From assembly GCA_022564455.1 (NCBI GenBank), contig JADFLK010000198.1, positions 1 through 5,069 on the forward strand: a DNA stretch of 5,069 nucleotides. The letters are read 5' to 3'. Positions within the stretch are counted from its first letter, which is position 1; the number at the start of each line of letters is the position of its first letter. Shown here piece after piece: positions 1-5,069 of the stretch. Below the pieces are notes generated by a model. That model saw only the letters and a program-made list of their open reading frames with translations. It did not search any database and was not told where the DNA came from. This stretch comes from Bacteroidota bacterium. Lineage in GTDB: Bacteria; Bacteroidota; Rhodothermia; Rhodothermales; Rubricoccaceae. The position numbers and the translations under genes are program-made.

Positions 1-897
1 CGTGAGGGCCTCCGAGAGCGCGATGGGGATGGAAGCTGCCGAGGTGTTGCCGTAGCGGTCCACGTTCATCACCACTTTCTCGGGCGGCAGGTTCATCTTC
101 TTTACGGCGTACTCGATGATGCGCGCATTGGCCTGGTGTGGAATGAACAGGTCGATGTCGTCGGGTGTCATGCTTGCCTTTTCCAATACGCGCTGGAGAG
201 ACGCGCCCATCACCGTCGTGGCAAACCTGAACACCGCCCGCCCGTTCATGCGCAGGTACTGCCGCCGCGCGTCGATACGCTCGTGGGTGACCGGCTCAGC
301 GGTGCCGGGGCAGTAGGCGATGATGGCCTCGTAGCTGGCGCCCTCGCTTCCCAACTCAAAGGAACGCATACCGCAGGATGTCTCCGTAGCCTGCACGACC
401 ACGGCGCCCGCCCCGTCGCCGAAGAGCACGCACGTCGTCCGGTCCTCCCAGTCGAGGTTCCGCGAGATCAGTTCGGCGCCCACAACGACGATGGTCCGGT
501 ACGCGCCCGTCTGGATGAACTGATCGGCCGTGACGAGAGCGTACACGAAGCCCGTACACCCAACCATCGTCGTCATGGCGCCGCATGTGAGGCCAAGCTG
601 ATCCTGCACGAGGCTGGACACCGGAGGGGTAATGTAGTCGGGACTACTCGTGGCTACGATCAGAAAATCCACGTCTTCCGGTGCGATCCTGGCCTGTTTC
701 ATCGCACGCCGCGCCGCTTCGGCGGACATCGTGGAAGTGAAGTCGTTTTCCCCCGCGATGTGCCTCTCTTTAATACCAGAGCGGGATTGGATCCACTCGT
801 CCGACGTGTCGATGATCTTCGCAAGGTCATCGTTTGTGACAACGTTCTCCGGGGCGTAGTGGCCCCATCCGATCAGATTGCTGTACAGGCGTGGCAT
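1..897 (-). CDS. fabH: Beta-ketoacyl-ACP synthase III (FabH), C-terminal end cut by the window
   Basis: This cytoplasmic enzyme condenses acetyl-CoA (or another short acyl-CoA) with malonyl-ACP to start fatty acid synthesis. I translated 299 residues from ATG at 897; it begins MPRLYSNLIGWGHYAPENV. The family hallmarks are all present in order: TSDEWI..RSGIKER near residues 29-41, the nucleophile Cys114 in VGCTGF, the GDGAGAVV glycine-rich segment near 160, His254 in IPHQAN and Asn284 in YGNTSAAS. The His-Asn spacing of 30 matches E. coli FabH (Cys112, His244, Asn274, from memory). The last 30 or so residues, normally ending in a GGG-containing strand, lie beyond base 1. The start is well fixed: no other start codon is in frame just upstream and the N-terminus aligns with the family. 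There is no Shine-Dalgarno sequence. The usual neighbours plsX, rpmF and fabD are not visible on this side. The family call is very secure; the acyl-CoA preference cannot be read. Confidence 0.96.
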   Translation of the reverse strand, partial: MPRLYSNLIGWGHYAPENVVTNDDLAKIIDTSDEWIQSRSGIKERHIAGENDFTSTMSAEAARRAMKQARIAPEDVDFLIVATSSPDYITPPVSSLVQDQLGLTCGAMTTMVGCTGFVYALVTADQFIQTGAYRTIVVVGAELISRNLDWEDRTTCVLFGDGAGAVVVQATETSCGMRSFELGSEGASYEAIIAYCPGTAEPVTHERIDARRQYLRMNGRAVFRFATTVMGASLQRVLEKASMTPDDIDLFIPHQANARIIEYAVKKMNLPPEKVVMNVDRYGNTSAASIPIALSEALT

Positions 898-919
898 AGC
901 GTGGAATGTGCGTGAGGAA

Positions 920-950
920 GTAACGTACGGAAGCGAACCAGATCTCCAAA
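920..950 (-). promoter_or_regulatory. Candidate Bacteroidota-type promoter for fabH
   Basis: On the minus strand, TTTG (947-950) is followed after 19 bases by TACGTTAC (920-927). The Bacteroidota primary sigma factor consensus is TTTG, about 19 bases, then TAnnTTTG, so the upstream box is perfect and the downstream box matches 4 of 6 fixed positions. Transcription would begin near 913, leaving a leader of only about 16 bases before the ATG at 897. The match is weak enough to occur by chance, and the host phylum is itself inferred. The rest of 898-1037 shows no convincing hairpin or small gene. Confidence 0.25.
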
Positions 951-1037
951 CGATTCAAATGCGATGGGTTCCGCGGGTGAGGATTGTGCATCAGGCAGAT
1001 TCATGTAGGGGCAAGGCATTTCGTGTCCGTGCGTTGT

Positions 1038-1700
1038 CTACGATATGGTTTCAAACCGTCCATCTTGCAAAAAGCTCAGGGTCTGCCGGATGGTGTCGGG
1101 CGCGTTCATGATGAACGTGTGGCTGTGTGGCACAATCGTCCAGTCGGACATCCCCGCCACTTTGGTCCGTTCGACGGGCACGATACCGTCTGATGGTCCA
1201 TCAAAGTGCCGTGCAAAGACTGGAAACAGGTTGCGGCTGCCCGCGATGACGCCCGTCTCGATGCCCAGCGGGCCGAGCTTGTTTGGGGCACTGTCATCTT
1301 CGATACTGAGTTCGCCGAACGCGGGCCCGCAAAACCAGTGGAGCGGCGGTAGCTCCCGGAAGTAATTCACCAGTTCGGTACCCCGATTGGGCGGGGCGAT
1401 CATCACGGCCCGCGAGCCCACCAATGGGTCGTGGTGCTCTGCGAAGTACCGCAACAGGATGCCGCCCAGCGAGTGCGTGACAAAGTGGATTTGCTTCGCT
1501 CCTGACTTTCGGGCTCGCTCGATCCGTAAGCCAACCACCTCGTCGGCAAGTTGCGCGATGGTTCCTTTCCTGAATGCGTAGCTCTCGTTGATCGTAGCAT
1601 AACCCTCCTTTTTCAACGCGCGGTCCATCCACGCCATCGAAATGGCCGTCCGGCCAAGGCCGTGCAGAACGATAACGGTTTTACGGGGGGAGGGGGGCAT
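1038..1700 (-). CDS. Small alpha/beta hydrolase, EstA/LipA-type esterase or lipase
   Basis: A 220-residue serine hydrolase, most likely acting on a carboxylic ester such as a lipid or acyl ester; the substrate is unknown. The protein opens directly in the first core strand with KTVIVLHGLGR (residues 7-17), whose HGLG loop forms the oxyanion hole. The nucleophile elbow is THSLGG with Ser77, followed by the RAVMIAPPNRGTE strand and loop (97-109) typical of the lipase/EstA (COG1075-like) group. The acid is Asp171 in DGPSDGIVPV and the base is probably His194 in PHSHTFIM, with His192 as the alternative. There is no signal peptide or membrane segment, so it should be cytoplasmic. The start is fixed by an in-frame TAA nine bases before the ATG; no Shine-Dalgarno sequence is present. 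It ends 140 bases before fabH in the same direction, so co-transcription is possible but not shown. Fold and triad are secure; a precise role cannot be assigned. Confidence 0.9.
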   Translation of the reverse strand: MPPSPRKTVIVLHGLGRTAISMAWMDRALKKEGYATINESYAFRKGTIAQLADEVVGLRIERARKSGAKQIHFVTHSLGGILLRYFAEHHDPLVGSRAVMIAPPNRGTELVNYFRELPPLHWFCGPAFGELSIEDDSAPNKLGPLGIETGVIAGSRNLFPVFARHFDGPSDGIVPVERTKVAGMSDWTIVPHSHTFIMNAPDTIRQTLSFLQDGRFETIS

Positions 1701-1761
1701 AGCGCCAAGTTAACGGTGTAAAGTCGGGTGGTGATTCCAATACATAGCTAATGACTCCTTT

Positions 1762-1932
1762 AGAAGCCCCCCATCCAAGGGGGTGGCTCGGGCGGAGCCC
1801 GAGACGGGGGATGTCGGATTGGCGGGAAGCCACATGGCAATCTGTGGCAACACCCCTCCGCGCCTTCGTGGTAGAACCTGCCCACGTGCAATTGCTCGCT
1901 GCGGCACCCCGCCCCCACAAAGGGAGACTTCT
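1762..1932. repeat. Palindrome-rich intergenic element, REP- or MITE-like
   Basis: About 170 bases fill most of the gap between the hydrolase and amidohydrolase A and encode nothing convincing. The left end reads AGAAG then a C-run, a short spacer and GGGGGTGG; the right end, read on the minus strand, is AGAAGTCTCCCTTTGTGGGG, so the two ends look like imperfect terminal inverted repeats. Inside are several hairpins: 1765-1788 (AGCC and C-run pairing with G-run and GGCT, one bulge), 1787-1803 (CTCGGGC, loop GGA, GCCCGAG, perfect), 1829-1848 (GCCACA, 8-base loop, TGTGGC, perfect), and the palindrome GCAATTGC at 1888-1895. This layout resembles families of non-coding repeats scattered between genes in many bacteria. 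It starts about 20 bases past the stop of amidohydrolase A, so as RNA it could also act as a structured 3' end. Copy number in the genome is unknown. Confidence 0.45.
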
Positions 1933-1951
1933 TTCTTCGCGACCTGTGAGC

Positions 1952-3244
1952 TTACCGCACCAGTCCAGGTGATCGGTTCAGGAACTCGTTGTACAGGCTG
2001 ATGTGCCGCGACTCGATGGGAATCCGGTATCCCCCGATGAACAGATCCACGACTTCCGTTTGCGCCTCGAACGGGTCGCCATCGGCCACGAACAGCGTAG
2101 CTGCCTTGCCGACTTCGATGGAGCCGAGCCGATCCTCAACTCCGAAGATGCGTGCCGGAACGATGGTGACGGCTTCCAGCGCGGCCTCGCGGCCCATCCC
2201 GTACACTGCTGCAAATCCCGCATTGAACGGCAGGTTGCGGACGTTTTCCACCTCCTGCGACCGGATCGCCACGGTGACGCCTGCCTCGTGCATCCACCCC
2301 GCGTTGCGGTAGGCCGCGTCGTAGCGGTCGTAATTGCGGCTGGGGGTGGTGAGGACGGGGCCGGTGATCACGGGGATGCCTGCGGAGGCGATCTTGTCGG
2401 CCACGCGCCAGCCCTCCGCTACACCCGTCAGCACGGCGTCGATTTCCTTTTCCTCGATCCACTCCAGCGCCTTCTCAATGTCCTTCGCCGCATTGACTTC
2501 GATCAGCAGCGGGGCCTCGCGCCGAACGGCAGGAAGCAACGCTTCCATCTCAGGTTGATACAGGCTACTGCCTCCGTTGGCGTCGATGCGCTCGAAGATC
2601 ACGGCCTGCTCCCACGTCTCGTTGAGATTCTCCAGCGCCTCGTCAAACTGCTTTTCGATGTCCTCGTCGGTGCGGCGATCGAACCTGCCGGATCGCGCCG
2701 AGGACGGGAAGTTGAGGACGACGCCCTTGAAGCCGGCGTACATCTGATCGGGCGTGTAGCCGTGCAGGTTGATGAGCGCCGCTGTGCCGGGCATGATGCC
2801 TCCGGATGGCGCCGTGAGCACCGTCGTCACGCCCGAAACACGTGTGATGGGGATATTGACGGAACTGGGATTCACGGCTGTGAGCGCCTGCATCTGCGGG
2901 CGGATGTCGCCGATTTCGCCGTGGTCCACAGTCTCCGGCAGCGAGCCGATTTCCTGCAGGCCGAGGCGCGTGCCGCCGTCGATCATCCCCGGATAGATCG
3001 TAAGGCCCGAGCAGTCGATGACTTCGGCGTCGGCGGGAGCCACGACGTTGGCGCCCACGGCCTCGATAGTGCCGTCGCGGAGGACAACCGTACCGTTCTC
3101 AATCGTGCCGTTGGTGATGGTTTCAATCCGCGCGTTCGTGAGCGCAAACGTGCCCGTGTACGTGCGGATGTAGCCGTCCTGGGCGGAGGCGATGCTTCCT
3201 CCCGAAAACAAGAATAACGCGAGTAGGGCAGGGCCGAATCTCAT
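1952..3244 (-). CDS. Secreted amidohydrolase-fold protein lacking the usual metal ligands (A)
   Basis: This 430-residue protein has a Sec signal peptide (hydrophobic 5-18, likely cleavage after Ala21 in SIASA/QDG), so it should be periplasmic. The rest follows the imidazolonepropionase-like amidohydrolase plan (COG1228): an N-terminal beta-sandwich half (about 30-80), the YPGMID turn at 84-89, a TIM-barrel body, and the closing DRLGSIEVGKAATLFVADGDPF (371-392) with the second beta-sandwich half. However, the HxH motif that should follow PGMID is replaced by GGTRLG. Aligned by eye with its neighbour B, the other ligand positions are also changed: carboxylated Lys to about Val175, His to Glu249, His to Gly274 and Asp to Gln330. 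Hydrolysis by the standard mechanism is therefore unlikely. Frame and length are intact, so it is not a decayed gene. An in-frame TGA two codons before the ATG fixes the start. It lies 135 bases downstream of B, probably in the same transcription unit. The fold is secure; the function is unknown, perhaps a partner or binding protein for B. Confidence 0.9.
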   Translation of the reverse strand: MRFGPALLALFLFSGGSIASAQDGYIRTYTGTFALTNARIETITNGTIENGTVVLRDGTIEAVGANVVAPADAEVIDCSGLTIYPGMIDGGTRLGLQEIGSLPETVDHGEIGDIRPQMQALTAVNPSSVNIPITRVSGVTTVLTAPSGGIMPGTAALINLHGYTPDQMYAGFKGVVLNFPSSARSGRFDRRTDEDIEKQFDEALENLNETWEQAVIFERIDANGGSSLYQPEMEALLPAVRREAPLLIEVNAAKDIEKALEWIEEKEIDAVLTGVAEGWRVADKIASAGIPVITGPVLTTPSRNYDRYDAAYRNAGWMHEAGVTVAIRSQEVENVRNLPFNAGFAAVYGMGREAALEAVTIVPARIFGVEDRLGSIEVGKAATLFVADGDPFEAQTEVVDLFIGGYRIPIESRHISLYNEFLNRSPGLVR

Positions 3245-3258
3245 TAATCAGGAAGGGT

Positions 3259-3274
3259 TGAGAGGGTGAGAGGG
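3259..3274. repeat. Tandem 8-base repeat TGAGAGGG x2 before gene A
   Basis: Two perfect adjacent copies of TGAGAGGG occupy 3259-3266 and 3267-3274. On the coding (minus) strand they form a pyrimidine-rich leader, CCCTCTCA twice, lying 15-30 bases before the ATG of amidohydrolase A. It replaces any Shine-Dalgarno sequence there. It could be a chance low-complexity tract or a length-variable leader. Confidence 0.5.
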
Positions 3275-3299
3275 ATTTCGGATATCGGGATATCGAAAT
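3275..3299. repeat. Near-perfect inverted repeat in the leader of gene A
   Basis: ATTTCG-ATAT pairs with ATAT-CGAAAT around a CGGG loop, giving ten base pairs with one bulged G at 3281. It contains two copies of GATATCGG/A. It lies 31-55 bases before the ATG of amidohydrolase A, next to the tandem TGAGAGGG repeat. There is no T-run after it on the minus strand, so it does not look like an intrinsic terminator; an operator or a leader RNA hairpin are alternatives. Confidence 0.45.
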
Positions 3300-3348
3300 G
3301 GACGGAAGGAAGAGTGGAAGCAGGGAATATGTTGTCCACGATTACAAG

Positions 3349-3378
3349 GGCGCTACGGCCTGTGGTTGGCCGTCCGCC
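3349..3378 (-). terminator. GC-rich hairpin just after the stop of gene B
   Basis: Immediately after the TGA of amidohydrolase B (3380-3382), the minus strand reads GGCG, one base, ACGGCC, loop AACCACA, GGCCGT, two bases, CGCC: a 6-bp perfect stem extended by 4 bp across a small internal loop. The sequence that follows (CTTGTAAT) has no real U-run, so it is a weak intrinsic terminator at best. It could reduce read-through from B into A, or protect the 3' end of the B message. Confidence 0.35.
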
Positions 3379-3379
3379 G

Positions 3380-4723
3380 TCATAAAACAAACGCATCGAC
3401 CAGGCAGGAATCTTCATTGTGGTCGTAAAGACGCACGTCCTCGATCTCGGCCTCCGGGTCGATGTCCAGGCGCATGTCGTCGCCGTCGCGGGCCTCGTCG
3501 AAGCGGATGATTCCGTCCACGATGGTCATGACGGGGCGCGCATAGATCGAGAGTGGATGGCCGTCGAAGATGGCGAGGTCGGCGTCTTTGCCTTCCTCAA
3601 TCGAACCCACGCGGTCGTCGATGCCGAGTTGCCACGCCGGGTTGATGGTGATCAGGGAGAGAGCTTCGTCGTCCGTCAGATCGCCGTACCGCTGGCTCTT
3701 GGCCGCCTCGTGGTAGAGATGCCGGATGAGTTCACGCGAATCCGAGTTGATGGACGCGCGCACGCCATTGCGCAGGAGGATGGCGACGTTGTAGGCCGTG
3801 GAGTAGTAGACCTCGAACTTGTAGCTCCACCAGTCTGAGAACACCGAGGCGCCGGCACCAAACTCAGCCAATTCGGGAGCAACTTTGAAACCCTCGTTCA
3901 CGTGCTGGAATGTGATCCGATCCACGCCGAAGTCGCGGAGGACATTCATCAGCATGTAGATCTCATCGGCGCGGTAACTGTGGCAGTGGATGAGTACCTC
4001 GCCGTCGAGGATGTCGGCGAGTGTTTCCATCCGACGGCTGTACGGTGGTGGTGTCGAGCCGTTCTCGGCGGCCTCGTTCTGGGCATCGCGGTAGCGGCGG
4101 GCTTCGGAAAACGCCTCGCGGTAAAGCTGCTCCACGCCCATTCGTGAGCGAGGCCGGATGTCGCGGCCACGCCCGTGGACGCGCGTCGGGTTTTCCCCGA
4201 GCGCAAACTTGATGGTCCGTGGCGCGCCCTCAAAGTGCAGGTCGTTTGGGTTGAACGTGCCGTAGCGGAGCTTGAGTGTCTCGCTCTCCCCACCGATGGC
4301 GTTCGCCGAGCCGTGCAACGTATGAATGGTTGTAACGCCGCCTGCAAGCGCCCGATAGATGCCGATTTGCGTCGGGTCGGTGACGTCGCCCATCTGTACT
4401 TCGGCGGAGATGGTATTGCGGGCCTCGTTCACGGCTGAAAGCGCAATGTGCGCGTGCGGGTCAACGATGCCGGGCATCACGTGGAGGCCAGTTCCGTCAA
4501 TCACCCGCACACCGCTCGGGGCACTCAGGCCTTGCCCAATCTCTTCAATCCGTCCATCGCGGACAAGAATATCCGTGTTCTCGTGCGTCCCGTTGGTGAC
4601 GGTCAGCACCGTCGCGCCGCGAATCAGTAGGTCGCCCCGGGCATCGGCAGGAGGCAGATCGACAGCCGTCTGAGCAGCCGCTGATCCTGCGAATAGAAGA
4701 AGCGCGAAGAAGGTAATGCGCAT
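3380..4723 (-). CDS. Secreted metal-dependent amidohydrolase, imidazolonepropionase-like (B)
   Basis: A 447-residue periplasmic hydrolase of the amidohydrolase superfamily (COG1228 type), expected to cleave a C-N bond in a cyclic amide, amino-acid or dipeptide-like compound; the substrate cannot be read. The signal peptide (hydrophobic 4-13) is probably cleaved at SAAA/QT after residue 17. The N-terminal beta-sandwich half covers about 30-80. Metal ligands appear complete: His90 and His92 in PGIVDPHAHI, Lys172 in TIKFALGENP as the likely carboxylated bridge, His246 (with His248 nearby) in LIHCHSYRADE, His274 in FQHVNEG and Asp328 in INSDS, suggesting a two-metal centre. The closing motif DRVGSIEEGKDADLAIFDGHP (370-390) leads into the second beta-sandwich half, followed by an acidic tail (about 410-440). 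An in-frame TAG three codons before the ATG fixes the start; no Shine-Dalgarno sequence is visible. It is followed in the same direction by amidohydrolase A. Its upstream side abuts the RHS fragment, so its native promoter may be lost or unseen. Confidence 0.95.
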   Translation of the reverse strand: MRITFFALLLFAGSAAAQTAVDLPPADARGDLLIRGATVLTVTNGTHENTDILVRDGRIEEIGQGLSAPSGVRVIDGTGLHVMPGIVDPHAHIALSAVNEARNTISAEVQMGDVTDPTQIGIYRALAGGVTTIHTLHGSANAIGGESETLKLRYGTFNPNDLHFEGAPRTIKFALGENPTRVHGRGRDIRPRSRMGVEQLYREAFSEARRYRDAQNEAAENGSTPPPYSRRMETLADILDGEVLIHCHSYRADEIYMLMNVLRDFGVDRITFQHVNEGFKVAPELAEFGAGASVFSDWWSYKFEVYYSTAYNVAILLRNGVRASINSDSRELIRHLYHEAAKSQRYGDLTDDEALSLITINPAWQLGIDDRVGSIEEGKDADLAIFDGHPLSIYARPVMTIVDGIIRFDEARDGDDMRLDIDPEAEIEDVRLYDHNEDSCLVDAFVL

Positions 4724-4744
4724 AGGGAGCTAGTCTTCGGATGA

Positions 4745-5069
4745 ATCGGATGTGGGCCGGACGGCCACGATCTCAATCGGCTCGTCAGCGTCTTCGATGC
4801 CACCACGACGGCAGTCGACCTGACCTGCCAGCCAATTGCCACGGCCGGGGATCCACCGTGTCCCGCCCAAGGCGTCGCCGAGCCGGGCGCCACCTGCTAC
4901 CAGTACGATGGCGGCGGCAAACTGACGGCCGTGTTCGACAGCCGGGGCAGCAAGACCGCCTTCACCTATGATGCCCTCGACCGACTGGAGGGGACGGTCG
5001 ACCCGCTTGGTCTGGCCGAGGTCTTCGAGTACGACCTGGCCGGCAACCTCCGGTTCGCCACCGACCGCA
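4745..5069 (+). pseudogene. RHS/YD-repeat protein fragment without a start, open at the window edge
   Basis: Frame starting at base 4745 encodes clear RHS/YD repeats: GHDLNRLVSVFDA (4763-4801), then CYQYDGGGKLTAVFDSRG, FTYDALDRLEGTVDPLGL and FEYDLAGNLRFATD. The Tyr-Asp pairs begin at 4904, 4967 and 5030, exactly 63 bases (21 residues) apart, which is the family's period. RHS proteins are large secreted shells that enclose toxins in bacterial competition, or large surface proteins. Here the frame is closed by TGA at 4742-4744 and the only ATG/GTG/TTG codon in frame is GTG at 4931, inside a repeat, so the N-terminal part is missing. The region is richer in G+C (123 of 180 bases in 4861-5040) than the neighbouring genes. 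It is either a displaced or decayed copy, or the far side of an assembly junction. The unit between HDLNRL and the next YD is enlarged to 46 residues and holds three Cys. Family assignment is secure; the state of the gene is inferred. Confidence 0.8.

Noticed and set aside
136..915. A 259-codon open frame on the plus strand opposite fabH
   Set aside because: It is complementary to fabH, whose catalytic residues and full-length alignment are unambiguous. The plus-strand product has no domain-like pattern.
1701..1765. A sigma-70-like promoter (TTGGAA near 1735) for the hydrolase
   Set aside because: No matching -10 box at an acceptable distance and no TTTG/TAnnTTTG pair; not distinguishable from chance.
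1681..1972. Several short open frames across the gap between the hydrolase and amidohydrolase A
   Set aside because: They run on both strands through the palindromic repeat element and encode low-complexity Pro/Arg/Ala-rich products with no family resemblance.
2003..3217. A 404-codon open frame on the plus strand opposite amidohydrolase A
   Set aside because: It is the antisense shadow of a clearly coding gene with signal peptide and family motifs. The translation is His/Arg/Asp-rich with no recognisable domain, as expected for the complement of a GC-rich gene.
3419..3838. Plus-strand open frame rich in Val and Asp opposite the C-terminal part of amidohydrolase B
   Set aside because: Antisense to conserved barrel and closing motifs of B; the Val/Asp/Ala-rich make-up is that of a shadow frame.
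4741..4971. Plus-strand frame with an ATG at 4741 that could supply a start for the RHS fragment
   Set aside because: It lies in a different frame from the RHS repeats, its product is Arg-rich and non-homologous, and no evidence of programmed frameshifting was seen.
1..5069. tRNA, rRNA, CRISPR array, transposase or defence/toxin system
   Set aside because: No cloverleaf, regularly spaced direct repeats, transposase motifs or immunity/toxin genes were found. The RHS fragment alone lacks the toxin tip and cannot be called a functional toxin locus.

Overview
The window carries four confident protein genes on the minus strand and, at the right edge, a broken stretch of an RHS/YD-repeat gene on the plus strand. 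Both outermost coding regions run off the window. The gene set, the G+C content (about 58-63% in coding rows counted by hand), secreted imidazolonepropionase-like amidohydrolases and four starts without a Shine-Dalgarno sequence suggest a moderately GC-rich member of the Bacteroidota/Rhodothermota/Balneolota group. This placement is an inference from gene style; there is no rRNA or other marker to confirm it.

Layout from left to right. 1-897 (minus): fabH, beta-ketoacyl-ACP synthase III, missing only its C-terminal end. 898-1037: a short gap with one weak Bacteroidota-type promoter candidate for fabH. 1038-1700 (minus): a small cytoplasmic alpha/beta hydrolase of the EstA/LipA type with a complete catalytic triad. 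1701-1951: a gap filled mostly by a palindrome-rich, possibly mobile repeat element (about 1762-1932). 1952-3244 (minus): secreted amidohydrolase-fold protein 'A', in which every usual metal ligand appears to be replaced. 3245-3379: a gap with two hairpins and a tandem repeat. 3380-4723 (minus): secreted amidohydrolase 'B' with a full set of metal ligands. 4745-5069 (plus): an RHS repeat fragment with no usable start codon, beginning about 20-40 bases from the start of B.

How the genes relate. B and A lie in the same direction, B first, both with signal peptides, and are probably transcribed together and sent to the periplasm. They look like one metal-dependent and one metal-site-degenerate copy of the same fold, which suggests an active enzyme paired with a pseudoenzyme partner. 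The hydrolase and fabH further downstream are lipid-related in a general sense, but nothing in the sequence ties them to the amidohydrolases. The RHS fragment has a different composition (123 of 180 bases G or C in 4861-5040) and marks a rearrangement, an insertion, or an assembly junction.

No tRNA, rRNA, CRISPR array, complete insertion sequence or recognisable defence system was seen. The most interesting items are the active/inactive amidohydrolase pair, the RHS junction, and the repeat element between the hydrolase and amidohydrolase A.
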